A stretch of DNA of 32,000 nucleotides from Bradyrhizobium genosp. SA-3 (GCF_004212635.1 NZ_PSRT01000096.1:1-32000), one strand, 5' to 3'; positions 15,650-24,444 are shown, numbered from the stretch's first letter. Numbers and translations: made by a program. Notes: a model not told the origin generated them from the sequence alone.

Positions 15650-16066
15650 TCAAAACCGGAAGACTACGGCCCGAACAGAAATCAAGATGCGGCTTGAAGT
15701 CGGCGCGCCATTGGCGGCGAGCTCCTTCGCTTGAACGCGCGAAGCTGTCTTCTCTAATCGGTCGGACTGGTCATCGCGCCTGACCGGCGTGACGTGGGTG
15801 CGTTCGGGCGTGTCGCTGCCGCCATCGCGCCCGTCGGCGCGGGCGAGCTGATACCCGAGCGCGGTCACTGTTTCCTCGATAAGCGGCAACGGACGCTCCT
15901 CTTCCTCCAGCCGCAGCGTCATGATCTGGCTGGCGATCGAGACGTTCGCCTCGTCCACGCCTGGCACCCTGCGAACCGCGCTCTCGATTTTTGCCGCGCA
16001 GCCCGAGCAATCCATCCCGGTGATTCGGTATCGGACGGTGGAATTCGGAATCGCAGTTTCGGTCAT
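15650..16066 (-). CDS. Orphan heavy-metal-associated (HMA) domain, probable P-type ATPase stump
   Basis: A 138-residue frame. Residues about 10-80 form an HMA domain with the metal-binding GMDCSGCAAKIESAVRRVPG (Cys20, Cys23) and the closing TALGYQL. Beyond residue 85 the sequence (DGGSDTPERTHVTPVRRDDQ, then a tail ending VRAVVFRF) does not resemble the transmembrane ATPase that normally follows such a domain in ZntA/CadA-type pumps. I infer that the gene is the 5' stump of a deleted heavy-metal P1B ATPase; a free-standing metallochaperone is the alternative. The ATG at 16066 is preferred over a TTG at 16081. It lies downstream of the iron permease gene on the same strand. Confidence 0.6.
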   Translation of the reverse strand: MTETAIPNSTVRYRITGMDCSGCAAKIESAVRRVPGVDEANVSIASQIMTLRLEEEERPLPLIEETVTALGYQLARADGRDGGSDTPERTHVTPVRRDDQSDRLEKTASRVQAKELAANGAPTSSRILISVRAVVFRF

Positions 16067-16231
16067 TTCGACTATGTCCAATTTTCCGCGCGGAGCCGCT
16101 TGTCTAACGCAAGGGTTAGGGTCGGAGCTCCGTTCCTCAGTCCTTGCGGCCGAGCGACTTCTTGCGTCAGGCTATCGGCTGCTCCCCGCACTGGCCGAGT
16201 TCGTCATCCTGCCCACTGCCAAGGCACCGTC

Positions 16232-18154
16232 CTATGCGACTTTTCGACGATTGAGGGCGAAGCCTATAGCCAGGGCCACAATCATGAGTACCTGGGCCGC
16301 GACCGTTTGCGCGGTTGGGAACAGGCCGACCAGCGAGATACGTGGCACCGAGCGTAACGGTGCAATGCTGACGACGCCGGCCTCTTGCACGGCCGCGATG
16401 CCCTTGCCGGCCAGCACGACCGTCAGAGCCGCCATGAGCCACGAACTGTAAGTGAAGAACTTGCCGATCGGTAGCCGGCTGCTATAGCGCAGCATCGCCC
16501 ACGCGATGACCGCCAGCGCCGCGCACGCGCTCAGTGCCCCCGCCAGTATCGGACCGCCGTTTCCCTGGGTCCACAGCGCCGCGTAGAAAAGGATCGTCTC
16601 GAACACCTCTCGGTAGACGACGATGAAAGCGAGCCCGAACAGTAGCCAGGCCGAACCGCCGGACAACGCCTTCGCCATCTTTTCACGGATGTAGTGTTGC
16701 CATTGGTCGGCTTGTGCCTTGCCGTGCATCCAGATGCCGACCGAGAGCAGCACGACGGCGGCGAGGACCGACCCGAACCCCTCCGTCAGTTCTCGGCTCG
16801 CACCGCTGATCCCGACCACCCAGGTCGCGGCGACCCAGGTTAGGAAGCCGGCGATGAGGGCCCCCACCCAACCCGCGTGGACGTAGGGCATAACCTCCAT
16901 CCGCTCGGCCTTGCGGAGGAAGGCGATCATCGCAACGACGATCAGCAGCGTTTCCAGTCCCTCGCGCAGCAGGATCGTCGCCGCTCCGAGAAACGTTGAC
17001 AGGCCGCTTGCCGCATCGGGGGAAAGCGACGCCTCGGCGTCGTCAAAAAGATCGTCGAGGACCTGCACACGATTGGCCAGTGCATCAGCACTCTCTCCGC
17101 CCTGGATGGCGGCGCGGTAGTCGCCCATCGCATCCTCGATCCGCTCCATGAGAGTACGATCGCGCGCACCCAGCGCCGGTTCGATGGGCTCGAATCCATC
17201 GAGATAGGCCGACAAAGCCAGTTCGCCGGCACGCTGGCGGTCTCCTTGACGATAGGCGGCAAGACTCTCGGTCAGGCGGCCGCGCACCAGTGACAGGGAT
17301 CCGGCCTGCTGCTGCATGACCGCGTCGGGATGGCGGCGCAAATAAGCCATGAGAGCGTCGGCCTTGTCCTGTCCGACCTTGCTCATGAGCGCTGCGGGCG
17401 TCGTACCGACGAGCGTCTTCAGATCGGGAACGAGCCGGTGAAGCGAGGTATCCTGCTTCCACAGCCGTTCGCCTTCGGCCGCAGCGGAACCCGGGAAGGC
17501 GAAATGACCGACGTAGAACGCCAAAGCCCACCGATCATCGGTCGGTAGGCTGTCGAAGCTCGGCATCGCGGTCCCGTCGAGCCCCTGGGTGATCACCTGG
17601 TAGAGCGCGAACACGCTGCGCTGGCGAGCGCGATCGACGTCCGTGAACGCTATGGGCGGCGTATCAAGCTTGACGGCGTCCGGCCCATGGCCGTCGCCGG
17701 CCTCGCCATGGCAGGCAGCGCAGTTCTGACCGAACAACGTCGCGCCGCGCGCGAAGTCCGGAAGCTTGTTCGGCGCCAGCGGCACCGGGTAGGCCGCGAG
17801 CAACGCAGCCGCCAAGCCATGCGCGATACCTGCGACTTGCTCGGGATCAGCCTTGTCTGCGATAGCGCGCTGAAGGCGGGCGGCTTCCGTCGCAAGCGCT
17901 TGCCGTTCCGGCTTGGGCGGGAGCGCAGCAAGCTTTGCGGCAACGGTCGCCGCGAACTCGTTCTGCTCGGCATATTCGGAAGGACTTAAGACCGCACCGC
18001 GCGACACGGCACCGGCGTAATCCACCGCGATGTAATCCAACAGTCGCCACGTGGTTTCGACATCGCTCGTCTCGGCCCGCGCTGCGCCAAAGGATGCCAG
18101 AGCGAGCAGCATGGCGAGCACTGCGAGACGCGATCGTAAAGATAGCAGACGCAC
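16232..18154 (-). CDS. Cytochrome c / FTR1 iron permease fusion
   Basis: A protein of about 640 residues. A signal peptide (LAVLAMLLALASFGAARA) is followed by a helical region. Next is a cytochrome c domain with CAACH at about 145-149 and a Met ligand in GTAMPSF near 197. After a helical spacer comes an FTR1-type permease of about seven helices with the iron-binding motifs REGLE (about 397-401) and REVFE (about 515-519). FTR1 proteins import Fe3+ produced by oxidation of Fe2+; a fused cytochrome could accept the electron in place of a separate ferroxidase. The GTG at 18154 starts a normal signal peptide; an upstream TTG at 18214 is possible. No EfeO/EfeB genes are adjacent. Confidence 0.88.
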   Translation of the reverse strand: MRLLSLRSRLAVLAMLLALASFGAARAETSDVETTWRLLDYIAVDYAGAVSRGAVLSPSEYAEQNEFAATVAAKLAALPPKPERQALATEAARLQRAIADKADPEQVAGIAHGLAAALLAAYPVPLAPNKLPDFARGATLFGQNCAACHGEAGDGHGPDAVKLDTPPIAFTDVDRARQRSVFALYQVITQGLDGTAMPSFDSLPTDDRWALAFYVGHFAFPGSAAAEGERLWKQDTSLHRLVPDLKTLVGTTPAALMSKVGQDKADALMAYLRRHPDAVMQQQAGSLSLVRGRLTESLAAYRQGDRQRAGELALSAYLDGFEPIEPALGARDRTLMERIEDAMGDYRAAIQGGESADALANRVQVLDDLFDDAEASLSPDAASGLSTFLGAATILLREGLETLLIVVAMIAFLRKAERMEVMPYVHAGWVGALIAGFLTWVAATWVVGISGASRELTEGFGSVLAAVVLLSVGIWMHGKAQADQWQHYIREKMAKALSGGSAWLLFGLAFIVVYREVFETILFYAALWTQGNGGPILAGALSACAALAVIAWAMLRYSSRLPIGKFFTYSSWLMAALTVVLAGKGIAAVQEAGVVSIAPLRSVPRISLVGLFPTAQTVAAQVLMIVALAIGFALNRRKVA

Positions 18155-18339
18155 GGGATACCAAGCTGAAGGTTGTCCGACGACGGTCGTACCGCCGGGG
18201 CCGGCTCGATGCAATTTGAAGCGTTCTAATTCCGCTCTGGGTCTTGGTCGTGCAAAACGCGCTCGCCGCCAACTACGCCGGCGCGAGCTGTGGCGGCGAC
18301 TAAGCGGCGCCTTTGCACCATCGACCTCGCGCTTGAGAT

Positions 18340-18922
18340 CTCCCTCCGCGAAGGTCGACTACGTCTCTCCTGACCATCGCGGTGGGATGATCAAGGCAGT
18401 GGATCATCTCATCAAGCTTGGTCACACGCGTATCGGAATGATCGGCTCGAACGAGAACATTTCAACCGGGCGCGATCGTTTTGCCGGCTATCGGCAAGCT
18501 TTGGCTAAACACGGTATTCCGCTTGAGCCGAGGCTAGTTCTATCCGGCGCAGAGACGCGCGACGTCGGAATGGCACACGTCCTCCAACTCCTCGATTTGC
18601 CTGAACCGCCGACTGCCGTCGTATGCTTCAACGATATCGTCGCTTTCGGCGCCATGCTCGGCCTTCGCTCGCGGAATCTAACGCCAGGCGAAGACTTTTC
18701 TGTCGTGGGCTTTGATGACATTGCCGAAGCGACCCTGTGGCGTCCAGCCCTACTGTCGCGATTCCCAGGCCGAACGTTGGCAAGGCCGCAGTCCAACTGC
18801 TGTTGCGGCGCATTGGCAACAGGGACGCACCTTTCGAGTCAGTTCTTATTCCGACAGAACTCGTTGTGCGTGACACGACCTGCCCGCCGCCAAAGAGGTC
18901 GCGAAGCAAACGCAAGCACTGA
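18340..18922 (+). pseudogene. LacI-family regulator pseudogene (N-terminus missing, frameshift)
   Basis: From about 18340 the plus strand encodes the ligand-binding half of a LacI/GalR repressor: VDYVSPDHRGGMIKAVDHLI, KLGHTRIGMIGSNENISTGR, PPTAVVCFNDIVAFGAMLGL and FSVVGFDDIAEATLWRPAL. The DNA-binding helix-turn-helix and roughly the first 130 residues are absent, replaced by unrelated sequence. At about 18751 the frame changes: a one-base deletion moves the homology into the next frame, which continues TVAIPRPNVGKAAVQLLLRR, FESVLIPTELVVRDTTCPPP and ends at 18922. Both defects make a functional repressor impossible. It is transcribed towards the amidase gene and converges with it. Confidence 0.85.
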
Positions 18923-19177
18923 TCCTGACGCGGAAACCATGCTGCGGGGCGGATCGATGAGGGTCCGCGGCAGAAAGTCAGCAAGTTCGATTCCTGCCGG
19001 GCCCACCAGCGAAATCAGGGGTTGTCGAATCTCCTTTTGCCCTCCTTGCGACTGTTGCACCAGAAACGTCTCGCCGTCATCCCCATCTGCAATTCGCAAC
19101 CAGAGGCGGCCTCGCCACAGCCTCTCCAAGCAGTCGTAGATTCGGCGGCCATTTCGCATGAAAAGGTTAGGCAGCAT
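18839..19177 (-). CDS. Hypothetical protein coupled to the amidase gene (possibly truncated)
   Basis: A 112-residue frame starting at ATG 19177 with CGAGGA seven bases upstream. It overlaps the end of the amidase gene by 11 bases, which is typical of translational coupling. The first 80 residues (MLPNLFMRNGRRIYDCLERL, LWLRIADGDDGETFLVQQSQ, SLVGPAGIELADFLPRTLID) look like protein. The last 30 or so run antisense through the LacI pseudogene and look like run-on. It may be a gene cut at its 3' end by the same rearrangement that brought in the LacI fragment. No family was recognised. Confidence 0.4.
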   Translation of the reverse strand: MLPNLFMRNGRRIYDCLERLWRGRLWLRIADGDDGETFLVQQSQGGQKEIRQPLISLVGPAGIELADFLPRTLIDPPRSMVSASGSVLAFASRPLWRRAGRVTHNEFCRNKN

Positions 19178-20495
19178 GGAAACATCCTCGCAGCAGCGTT
19201 TCCACGCTGGACGCGATCTCCAGCAAGCGCCGGTCGGCATTCCTGCGACCAATCAGCATCAGACCCACGGGAAGACTTTCGAGCGGCAACGGCAGCGAGA
19301 TCGACGGACAATCGAGCAAGTTGGCGACGCGCGGATTGCGCAGCACGAGGCCATTTAGTTCATGGAATGCCGCATCCTCTGCAACGGAGGAAATCAGCGG
19401 CGCACGGATTGGTGTCGTCGGCAGAACGAACACGTCGTTGTTTCCGAAGGACTGTTCGAAAGACCGGGTCGCCGCCTGCCGGAGCCGCACCATGCGCACA
19501 TAATCCGTGCCGAGGATGTTGGCTCCGGCCTCGATGCGTACGCGCGTTCGAGGATCGATCCCGTCCAACTCCGTGAGGCCAAAACTGCGCAAGGTTGCGC
19601 CGACCTCGACCGATGGGAACGTGCCGATCTTGTCGATCTGTGCGAGATCATCGAGAGCAGCCTCGATGGATCCATCCTTGGTCTGCAAGCCCCGTGATCG
19701 CAGCCGCTCCATGGCGTTCTCAAACGCAGCGAGCACCTCGGGTTCGCATCGATCGAACAAGCGCCCGCGGGCAACTACAAGGCGGAACCTGCCGGGGGAT
19801 GCTGACCGCAGCCGCGACGGCGCGACTTCACCTGAAAGCGCCTGATCGGCCACGAAGCAATCCTCGACGTTGGCGGCGATCGGACCGATCGTGTCGAGAC
19901 TCGATGACAGGGAGAACGCGCCGGTGGTCGGCACAAAGCCACTGGTCGGCTTGAGACCGACCGCGCCCGATAGTGCGGCGGGGATTCGGAGAGAACCGCC
20001 GGTATCGCTGCCGATGGCGATGTCGGCCATGCCGCCAATCACTGACACGACAGCGCCCGATGAAGAGCCTCCCGGAACGCGAGCGCGGTCTCGCGGATTG
20101 GCCGGCATCCCGTCGTGTGGGTTCGTACCCAGCGCCGAGAAGGCGAACTCGGTCATCTGCGTCTTGCCGATAACGATGGCACCCGCAGCCCGCAACCGCT
20201 TCACGACCTCGGCGTCTTCACGCGCCGGTGCCAAACGACGCAGGACAGCAGAGCCCGAGCTCGTGACCGTTCCGGCGACGTCGAACAACGCTTTCACGGA
20301 AACGATGCGGCCGTCGAGCGGACCGCGGGACGCCCCGGCAGCGGCACGCCGGTCCGCAGCCTCAGCCTCCCACCTAGCGCTGTCCGCGAAGACGGCTGTG
20401 AAGACGTTCTTTGCTTCTGGCGAACCAATGCGCGCAAGCGCGCCCTCGAGCCGTGCCGCTGCTGAAGGGTGCGATCGATCCTGTGTTGCTGTCAT
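19167..20495 (-). CDS. Amidase (amidase-signature family)
   Basis: A 442-residue cytoplasmic hydrolase with the Ser-cisSer-Lys triad of the amidase-signature family: Lys68 in IVSVKALFDV, cis-Ser144 in VPGGSSSGAVVS and nucleophile Ser168 in IGSDTGGSLRIPA. The length fits the family (430-500). It would cleave an amide such as an aryl amide, a lactam-derived amide or a carbamoyl group; the substrate is not determined by sequence. It starts 24 bases after the DUF2848 gene in the MarR-linked operon. The context suggests a hydrolytic step after import and monooxygenation, possibly releasing ammonia. Confidence 0.9.
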   Translation of the reverse strand: MTATQDRSHPSAAARLEGALARIGSPEAKNVFTAVFADSARWEAEAADRRAAAGASRGPLDGRIVSVKALFDVAGTVTSSGSAVLRRLAPAREDAEVVKRLRAAGAIVIGKTQMTEFAFSALGTNPHDGMPANPRDRARVPGGSSSGAVVSVIGGMADIAIGSDTGGSLRIPAALSGAVGLKPTSGFVPTTGAFSLSSSLDTIGPIAANVEDCFVADQALSGEVAPSRLRSASPGRFRLVVARGRLFDRCEPEVLAAFENAMERLRSRGLQTKDGSIEAALDDLAQIDKIGTFPSVEVGATLRSFGLTELDGIDPRTRVRIEAGANILGTDYVRMVRLRQAATRSFEQSFGNNDVFVLPTTPIRAPLISSVAEDAAFHELNGLVLRNPRVANLLDCPSISLPLPLESLPVGLMLIGRRNADRRLLEIASSVETLLRGCFHAA

Positions 20496-20519
20496 GCCCG
20501 AGGCGCCAGGAGGGAAAGA

Positions 20520-21203
20520 TCAGGAGACGACCGGAAGAACGTCGATGTCGTAGCCATGCGTCAGGGTCCGGCTAAGGACCGGATCCTTCAGCTCCATCTC
20601 GAAACGCGTCCCCGGCCGAATGCCGCCGATCGCGCCCGGCGTTCCGCAGAACATCAGCGTGCCGGCTGCCAGCATGTCCGTGCCGGTGTAGCGACGGATG
20701 AGATCGCGCGGCGTCCTGAGCGAGGACACCGGGCTGTCCTGGTAGAGCACCCGTTTCCCGTCGATCGTCGCCCACGAGCGAAGGACCAACTCATCCCAGT
20801 GCCCCTCGACATCGGCATAAGACCAGAGCTGTGGGCCGACCGGCTTGCCGCACAGCTGCTTCGAAAGGGCGATGCCAGACGCTTCGGCCTTGCGGTCGGT
20901 ATGATCGGATCCGATGCCGACCCAGAGCCCATCAGCCATGGCGACGATGACCGGTTCGACCTCGCCGGAACTGTCAGGGCCGAGCACGGTCAGCCGGCTG
21001 TCCTGGGTCAATGTTTGTGCCGCGACGCGGTAATAGAGAGGTGTCGTCGAGGGCCGCGGAATGCCGAGCGCAGCCAACTCCTCGATATGGTGCTCGATCG
21101 CCGCCGCGTCCCTGCCCGCCCAGCCAGCGATGACGAGGCAGTCGATCTCGATCCCGACACGGACGGTCCGGTCCTTTGCGAGGCGGTCAAATTGCAGCAA
21201 CAT
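20520..21203 (-). CDS. DUF2848 family protein (FAH-like fold)
   Basis: A 227-residue protein matching the DUF2848 family as I know it: LVIAGWAGRDAAAIEHHIEE, GIPRPSTTPLYYRVAAQTLT, VGIGSDHTDRKAEASGIALS, KQLCGKPVGPQLWSYADVEG and LMFCGTPGAIGGIRPGTRFE. The C-terminal part, with MELKDPV, resembles the fumarylacetoacetate hydrolase superfamily, whose members hydrolyse C-C bonds or hydrate and decarboxylate acyl-pyruvates, using a metal. The family has no assigned reaction. Its start overlaps the end of the LivF-type gene by 17 bases, and the amidase gene follows. It is plausibly a late hydrolytic step of the pathway. Confidence 0.85.
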   Translation of the reverse strand: MLLQFDRLAKDRTVRVGIEIDCLVIAGWAGRDAAAIEHHIEELAALGIPRPSTTPLYYRVAAQTLTQDSRLTVLGPDSSGEVEPVIVAMADGLWVGIGSDHTDRKAEASGIALSKQLCGKPVGPQLWSYADVEGHWDELVLRSWATIDGKRVLYQDSPVSSLRTPRDLIRRYTGTDMLAAGTLMFCGTPGAIGGIRPGTRFEMELKDPVLSRTLTHGYDIDVLPVVS

Positions 21204-21879
21204 GGAATTCTCTATCCTTGGTCGATGTGGTCAGGACTTCGCCTCGCTCGATCTGTAGCGTCCTGTCGGCGATGCGATCGAGCAGCGCGGGCGACGATTC
21301 GGTGATCAGCATGGCAAGGTCGGGCCGGTGCTTGCGCAATTCGCCGAGCGTTCGCGCATAGTCGAGTGCCAAAGCCGGTGCCAGACCCTGGAACGGCTCG
21401 TCGAGCAGCAGAACCTTGCGCGCGACCGTCAGCGCACGCCCCAGCGCGACCATCTTCCCCTGCCCTCCGGAAACGCCGCCGGCCGGCCTGGCGCGCATCA
21501 CGTGCAATTCGGGCAACAGCTGGTAGATCTCGTCGAGCCTGCGCGCGATCTCGGCACGGTCGAGCTTCAGCGCCAGCGCCGGGAGGCGGATGTTCTCCTC
21601 CACGCTCAACTCCGGAATCAGGCGCCGGTCCTCCGGCGCATAGCCAATGCCGGCACGAGCGCGGGTGTGGGCAGGCCTGCTGCCGAGATCGTCGGCATCG
21701 AGACGGACCGAGCCTTCGTCCATCGCGATGAGACCCATGATTGCGCGAAGGGTCGTGGACTTGCCGGCGCCGTTGCGCCCGATCAACACCGTCGTCTTGC
21801 GTGCGATGATCTCGCAACTGACGGCGCGCAGCACACGAACGCCCTCGATCGAGACACTGACCTTGTCGAGCCTGAGCAT
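21187..21879 (-). CDS. livF: LivF-type ABC transporter ATPase
   Basis: A 230-residue ATPase with Walker A GRNGAGKST (34-42), signature VSGGQGKMVALGRAL and Walker B VLLLDEPFQGL. It is the partner of the LivG-type subunit for a branched-chain-amino-acid-like (HAAT) importer. Its ATG (21879) shares a base with the LivG stop (TGATG), so translation is coupled. Oddly, the switch region reads LAMLITESSPALLDRIADRT, where LivF proteins usually have VEQN and other ABC ATPases a His. The gene symbol denotes type, not substrate. A longer frame to 21969 overlaps LivG and is not used. Confidence 0.88.
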   Translation of the reverse strand: MLRLDKVSVSIEGVRVLRAVSCEIIARKTTVLIGRNGAGKSTTLRAIMGLIAMDEGSVRLDADDLGSRPAHTRARAGIGYAPEDRRLIPELSVEENIRLPALALKLDRAEIARRLDEIYQLLPELHVMRARPAGGVSGGQGKMVALGRALTVARKVLLLDEPFQGLAPALALDYARTLGELRKHRPDLAMLITESSPALLDRIADRTLQIERGEVLTTSTKDREFHVAAI

Positions 21880-22625
21880 CAGGCCACCCCAACGACACGT
21901 TGGCGAACTTGTGCATTGCTGAATACTTCGTCCGGCCGGCCCTCGGCCATGATGTTGCCGGCGTTCCACACCAGGACGCGGCTCGCGTAACGCGCGACCA
22001 CGTCCATGTCGTGCTCCACGAACAGTGCGGTGATGCGGCGCTGGCGCAGCGCGCTCATGAGCGCCTCCATGAGCGGGAATCGTTCGATGGCGCTCACACC
22101 ACTGGTCGGCTCGTCCAAGAGCAGGAGCCGCGGCTTCAGCGCCAAAGCAACCGCAATGTCCAGCAGCTTGCGATGCCCTTCGGGAAGTGTGCTGCTGATC
22201 CGGTCGGCATCCCGGGCGAGCCCGACCAGATCGAGCAACTCGCTCGCCTCTTCACGCCGTCTTGCTGTTTCGAGCGGGCGAACCGCGCTCCAGAGACCAT
22301 CCGTTGCCGCTAGCGCCAACATCATGTTCTCGATGACGCGCTGTGCGGAGAAGAGCTGCGGAATCTGGAATGCGCGGGCGACGCCACGGCGCGCGATGGC
22401 ACGCGGCGACAGACCGGTGATGTCGTGACCGTCGAGCAGCACGCTGCCCAATTTCGGTCGGATATAGCCCGTGCAGATGTTGAGCAGCGTCGTCTTGCCC
22501 GACCCGTTCGGACCGATGATCGCGAGGAACTCGCCGTCATGGATCGCGATGCTGACGTCGTCGGCGGCCTTGACGCCGTTGAATGAGACGTGAAGGCCCC
22601 TGGCTTCCAGGATGGGAGGCGTCAT
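21879..22625 (-). CDS. livG: LivG-type ABC transporter ATPase
   Basis: A 248-residue ATPase with Walker A GPNGSGKTT (38-46), Q-loop region AFQIPQLF, Walker B LLLLDEPTSG and switch His in FVEHDMDVVARYASR. The signature motif is divergent (TLPEGHRKLLDIAVAL instead of LSGGQ), as in some LivG proteins. It overlaps the LivM-type gene by four bases (ATGA) and the LivF-type gene by one base. It powers import of the operon's substrate with the two permeases encoded upstream. Confidence 0.92.
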   Translation of the reverse strand: MTPPILEARGLHVSFNGVKAADDVSIAIHDGEFLAIIGPNGSGKTTLLNICTGYIRPKLGSVLLDGHDITGLSPRAIARRGVARAFQIPQLFSAQRVIENMMLALAATDGLWSAVRPLETARRREEASELLDLVGLARDADRISSTLPEGHRKLLDIAVALALKPRLLLLDEPTSGVSAIERFPLMEALMSALRQRRITALFVEHDMDVVARYASRVLVWNAGNIMAEGRPDEVFSNAQVRQRVVGVA

Positions 22626-23545
22626 AGGCTCGTCGTCTCCTTGCGCGCGAACAATCCATAGACCCCTTGCGGCATGAACATGATCACGATGATCAGCGTC
22701 ATGCCCACGATCAAATTCCAGGAATCGGTGACGGTGACCGCGGCGCTGTGCAGCAATTCAAGGAACAAGGCACCGATGAACGCGCCCGGCACGCCACCGA
22801 TACCGCCGAGCACGGCGATCAGCACGAGGTGGCCGGATGCGGTCCAGAACGCGAAATCGGGAACCACGCGACCGATCGCAAAGCCGGCGATCGCGCCGCC
22901 GAGGCCGGCGAGCGCCGCCGACACGACATAGGCGATCAGCAGAACCGCCCAGACCGGGATGCCCAGATATTCGAGGCGGATCTCGTTCGTATGGACCGCC
23001 GAGAGCGCGTGACCGAGCGGGCTGTTCAGGTAGCGCTGCACGGCCAGACCGACGAGCACCATCAGCCCCAGGCTGAGATAGAACAGCACGCTCTTGAAGG
23101 CTGGTTCGCCAAGCACGACGCCGAACACTGCCGGGACCGGCACAGGCACGCCGTCAGTCCCGCCCGTGACGCCGTACAGTTTTGCGCACAGCGCGTAGAA
23201 CACCATGGAGACGGCAAGATTCAACATCGCGAAGAAGATCGCACGGTAGCGAACGAGAAACGAGCCGGCGATAGCGCCAACAAGCGCGCCGCCCAGCACC
23301 GACAGGATCAGGAGCAGCCCAAGATCGTTGATGCCGGCGCGGGCCAGGAACGCAACGCCATAGGCGCTCGCGGCAAAGAACATCGCGTGGCCGATCGAGA
23401 TCAGTCCGGCGCGGAGCAGTACAGCGACGCCGAGCGCCGCAAACCCCTTGGCTATGGCAAGCGTCAGGACGAATTGAAGCCAGGGCGCGGCCAGAGGCAG
23501 CAGCGCGAGGACGAGGACCGCCGCGGCGGCAATGATCGTTCGCAT
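22622..23545 (-). CDS. livM: LivM-type ABC transporter permease
   Basis: An inner-membrane permease of about 307 residues, with eight to ten helices. It carries the family pattern RAGLISIGHAMFFAASAYGV and the C-terminal GLIV-type loop TASGHLVLIAVLGGIGGVPG. The second of two adjacent ATGs (23545) is at proper distance from GGAGG and shares a base with the LivH stop (TGATG). The gene ends in a four-base overlap with the LivG gene. It forms the membrane channel together with the LivH-type subunit. Confidence 0.9.
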   Translation of the reverse strand: MRTIIAAAAVLVLALLPLAAPWLQFVLTLAIAKGFAALGVAVLLRAGLISIGHAMFFAASAYGVAFLARAGINDLGLLLILSVLGGALVGAIAGSFLVRYRAIFFAMLNLAVSMVFYALCAKLYGVTGGTDGVPVPVPAVFGVVLGEPAFKSVLFYLSLGLMVLVGLAVQRYLNSPLGHALSAVHTNEIRLEYLGIPVWAVLLIAYVVSAALAGLGGAIAGFAIGRVVPDFAFWTASGHLVLIAVLGGIGGVPGAFIGALFLELLHSAAVTVTDSWNLIVGMTLIIVIMFMPQGVYGLFARKETTSL

Positions 23546-24444
23546 CATATCCTCCGCGCCGTCACCGATCCGAACAGGCCGTAGGGACGGATCAGGAGAA
23601 CGACAAGCATCGCCGCATAAGGCGCGACGGCATCCAGCGACGGGGCCAGATAGATCGCCAGCACGCGTGCCAGGCCCACGATCAGCGAGGCCAATGCGGC
23701 TCCTTCGATCTGTCCGAGACCGCCTATCGCCGCAACCGCAAAGGCGAGCACCATGGTGTCGGCCCCGAGCCCCGGCGCGATGCCTGACGTCGGCGTCGCC
23801 AGCGCGCCACCCAATGCTGCAAGGAAAACGCCAAGCGAGAACGCCAGGACGAAGATCCGGTTGGTATCAATGCCGATCGACTGCGCCATTTCGCGGTCGG
23901 TGACGACGGCCGTGATCAGGCGCCCCAGCCGGGTGTGGTTGATCAGGAGCCTCAGGCCGATCACAACCAGGAACGCCATCCCAATCAGGAGGATCTGGTA
24001 GTTGAGATAGACGACGCCACCGATGCTCGTGGTCCCGAGCAATCGCATCGGCGCGTCCTCGTAGAAAGATTGCACGCCGAAGATCACGCGCTGGAGATCC
24101 TCCAGGATGAGGAACAGCCCGAACGTGATCAGGATCTGCACGGCCTCCGACTTACCATAGGTCCAGCGAACGAGGCCCCGTTCGATCAACGGACCGAATA
24201 TCGCCGCGACACACACCGCACTGAACAGGAGCGCCAGGAACGACCAATACGGGTTGAGCTGCCGGCTGGCGATGAACAGGCAGATTGAGGCCGCGACATA
24301 GCCGCCAATCGAATACAGGCTGCCATGGGCGACGTTCAGGACGCGCAGCACGCTGAAGACCAGCGTCAGGCCGACCGCCGCGAAGAAGATCAACGCGGCG
24401 CTGGCCAGACTGTCCAGCAGCAGGGGGATGATTGCATTCGACAT
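23545..24444 (-). CDS. livH: LivH-type ABC transporter permease
   Basis: A 299-residue inner-membrane permease of the branched-chain-amino-acid type. It shows the conserved start LVFSVLRVLNVAHGSLYSIG, the internal LGRLITAVVTDREMAQSIGI and the LGADTMVLAFAVAAIGGLGQ loop that contacts the ATPases. It is coupled to LivM at its 3' end and follows the binding-protein gene by 45 bases. Together these five genes make one complete importer. Confidence 0.92.
   Translation of the reverse strand: MSNAIIPLLLDSLASAALIFFAAVGLTLVFSVLRVLNVAHGSLYSIGGYVAASICLFIASRQLNPYWSFLALLFSAVCVAAIFGPLIERGLVRWTYGKSEAVQILITFGLFLILEDLQRVIFGVQSFYEDAPMRLLGTTSIGGVVYLNYQILLIGMAFLVVIGLRLLINHTRLGRLITAVVTDREMAQSIGIDTNRIFVLAFSLGVFLAALGGALATPTSGIAPGLGADTMVLAFAVAAIGGLGQIEGAALASLIVGLARVLAIYLAPSLDAVAPYAAMLVVLLIRPYGLFGSVTARRI

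Noticed and set aside
22667..23584. Plus-strand open frame of 305 codons opposite livM
   Set aside because: It is dominated by Arg, Asp, His and Gln, a typical antisense shadow of a membrane protein gene.
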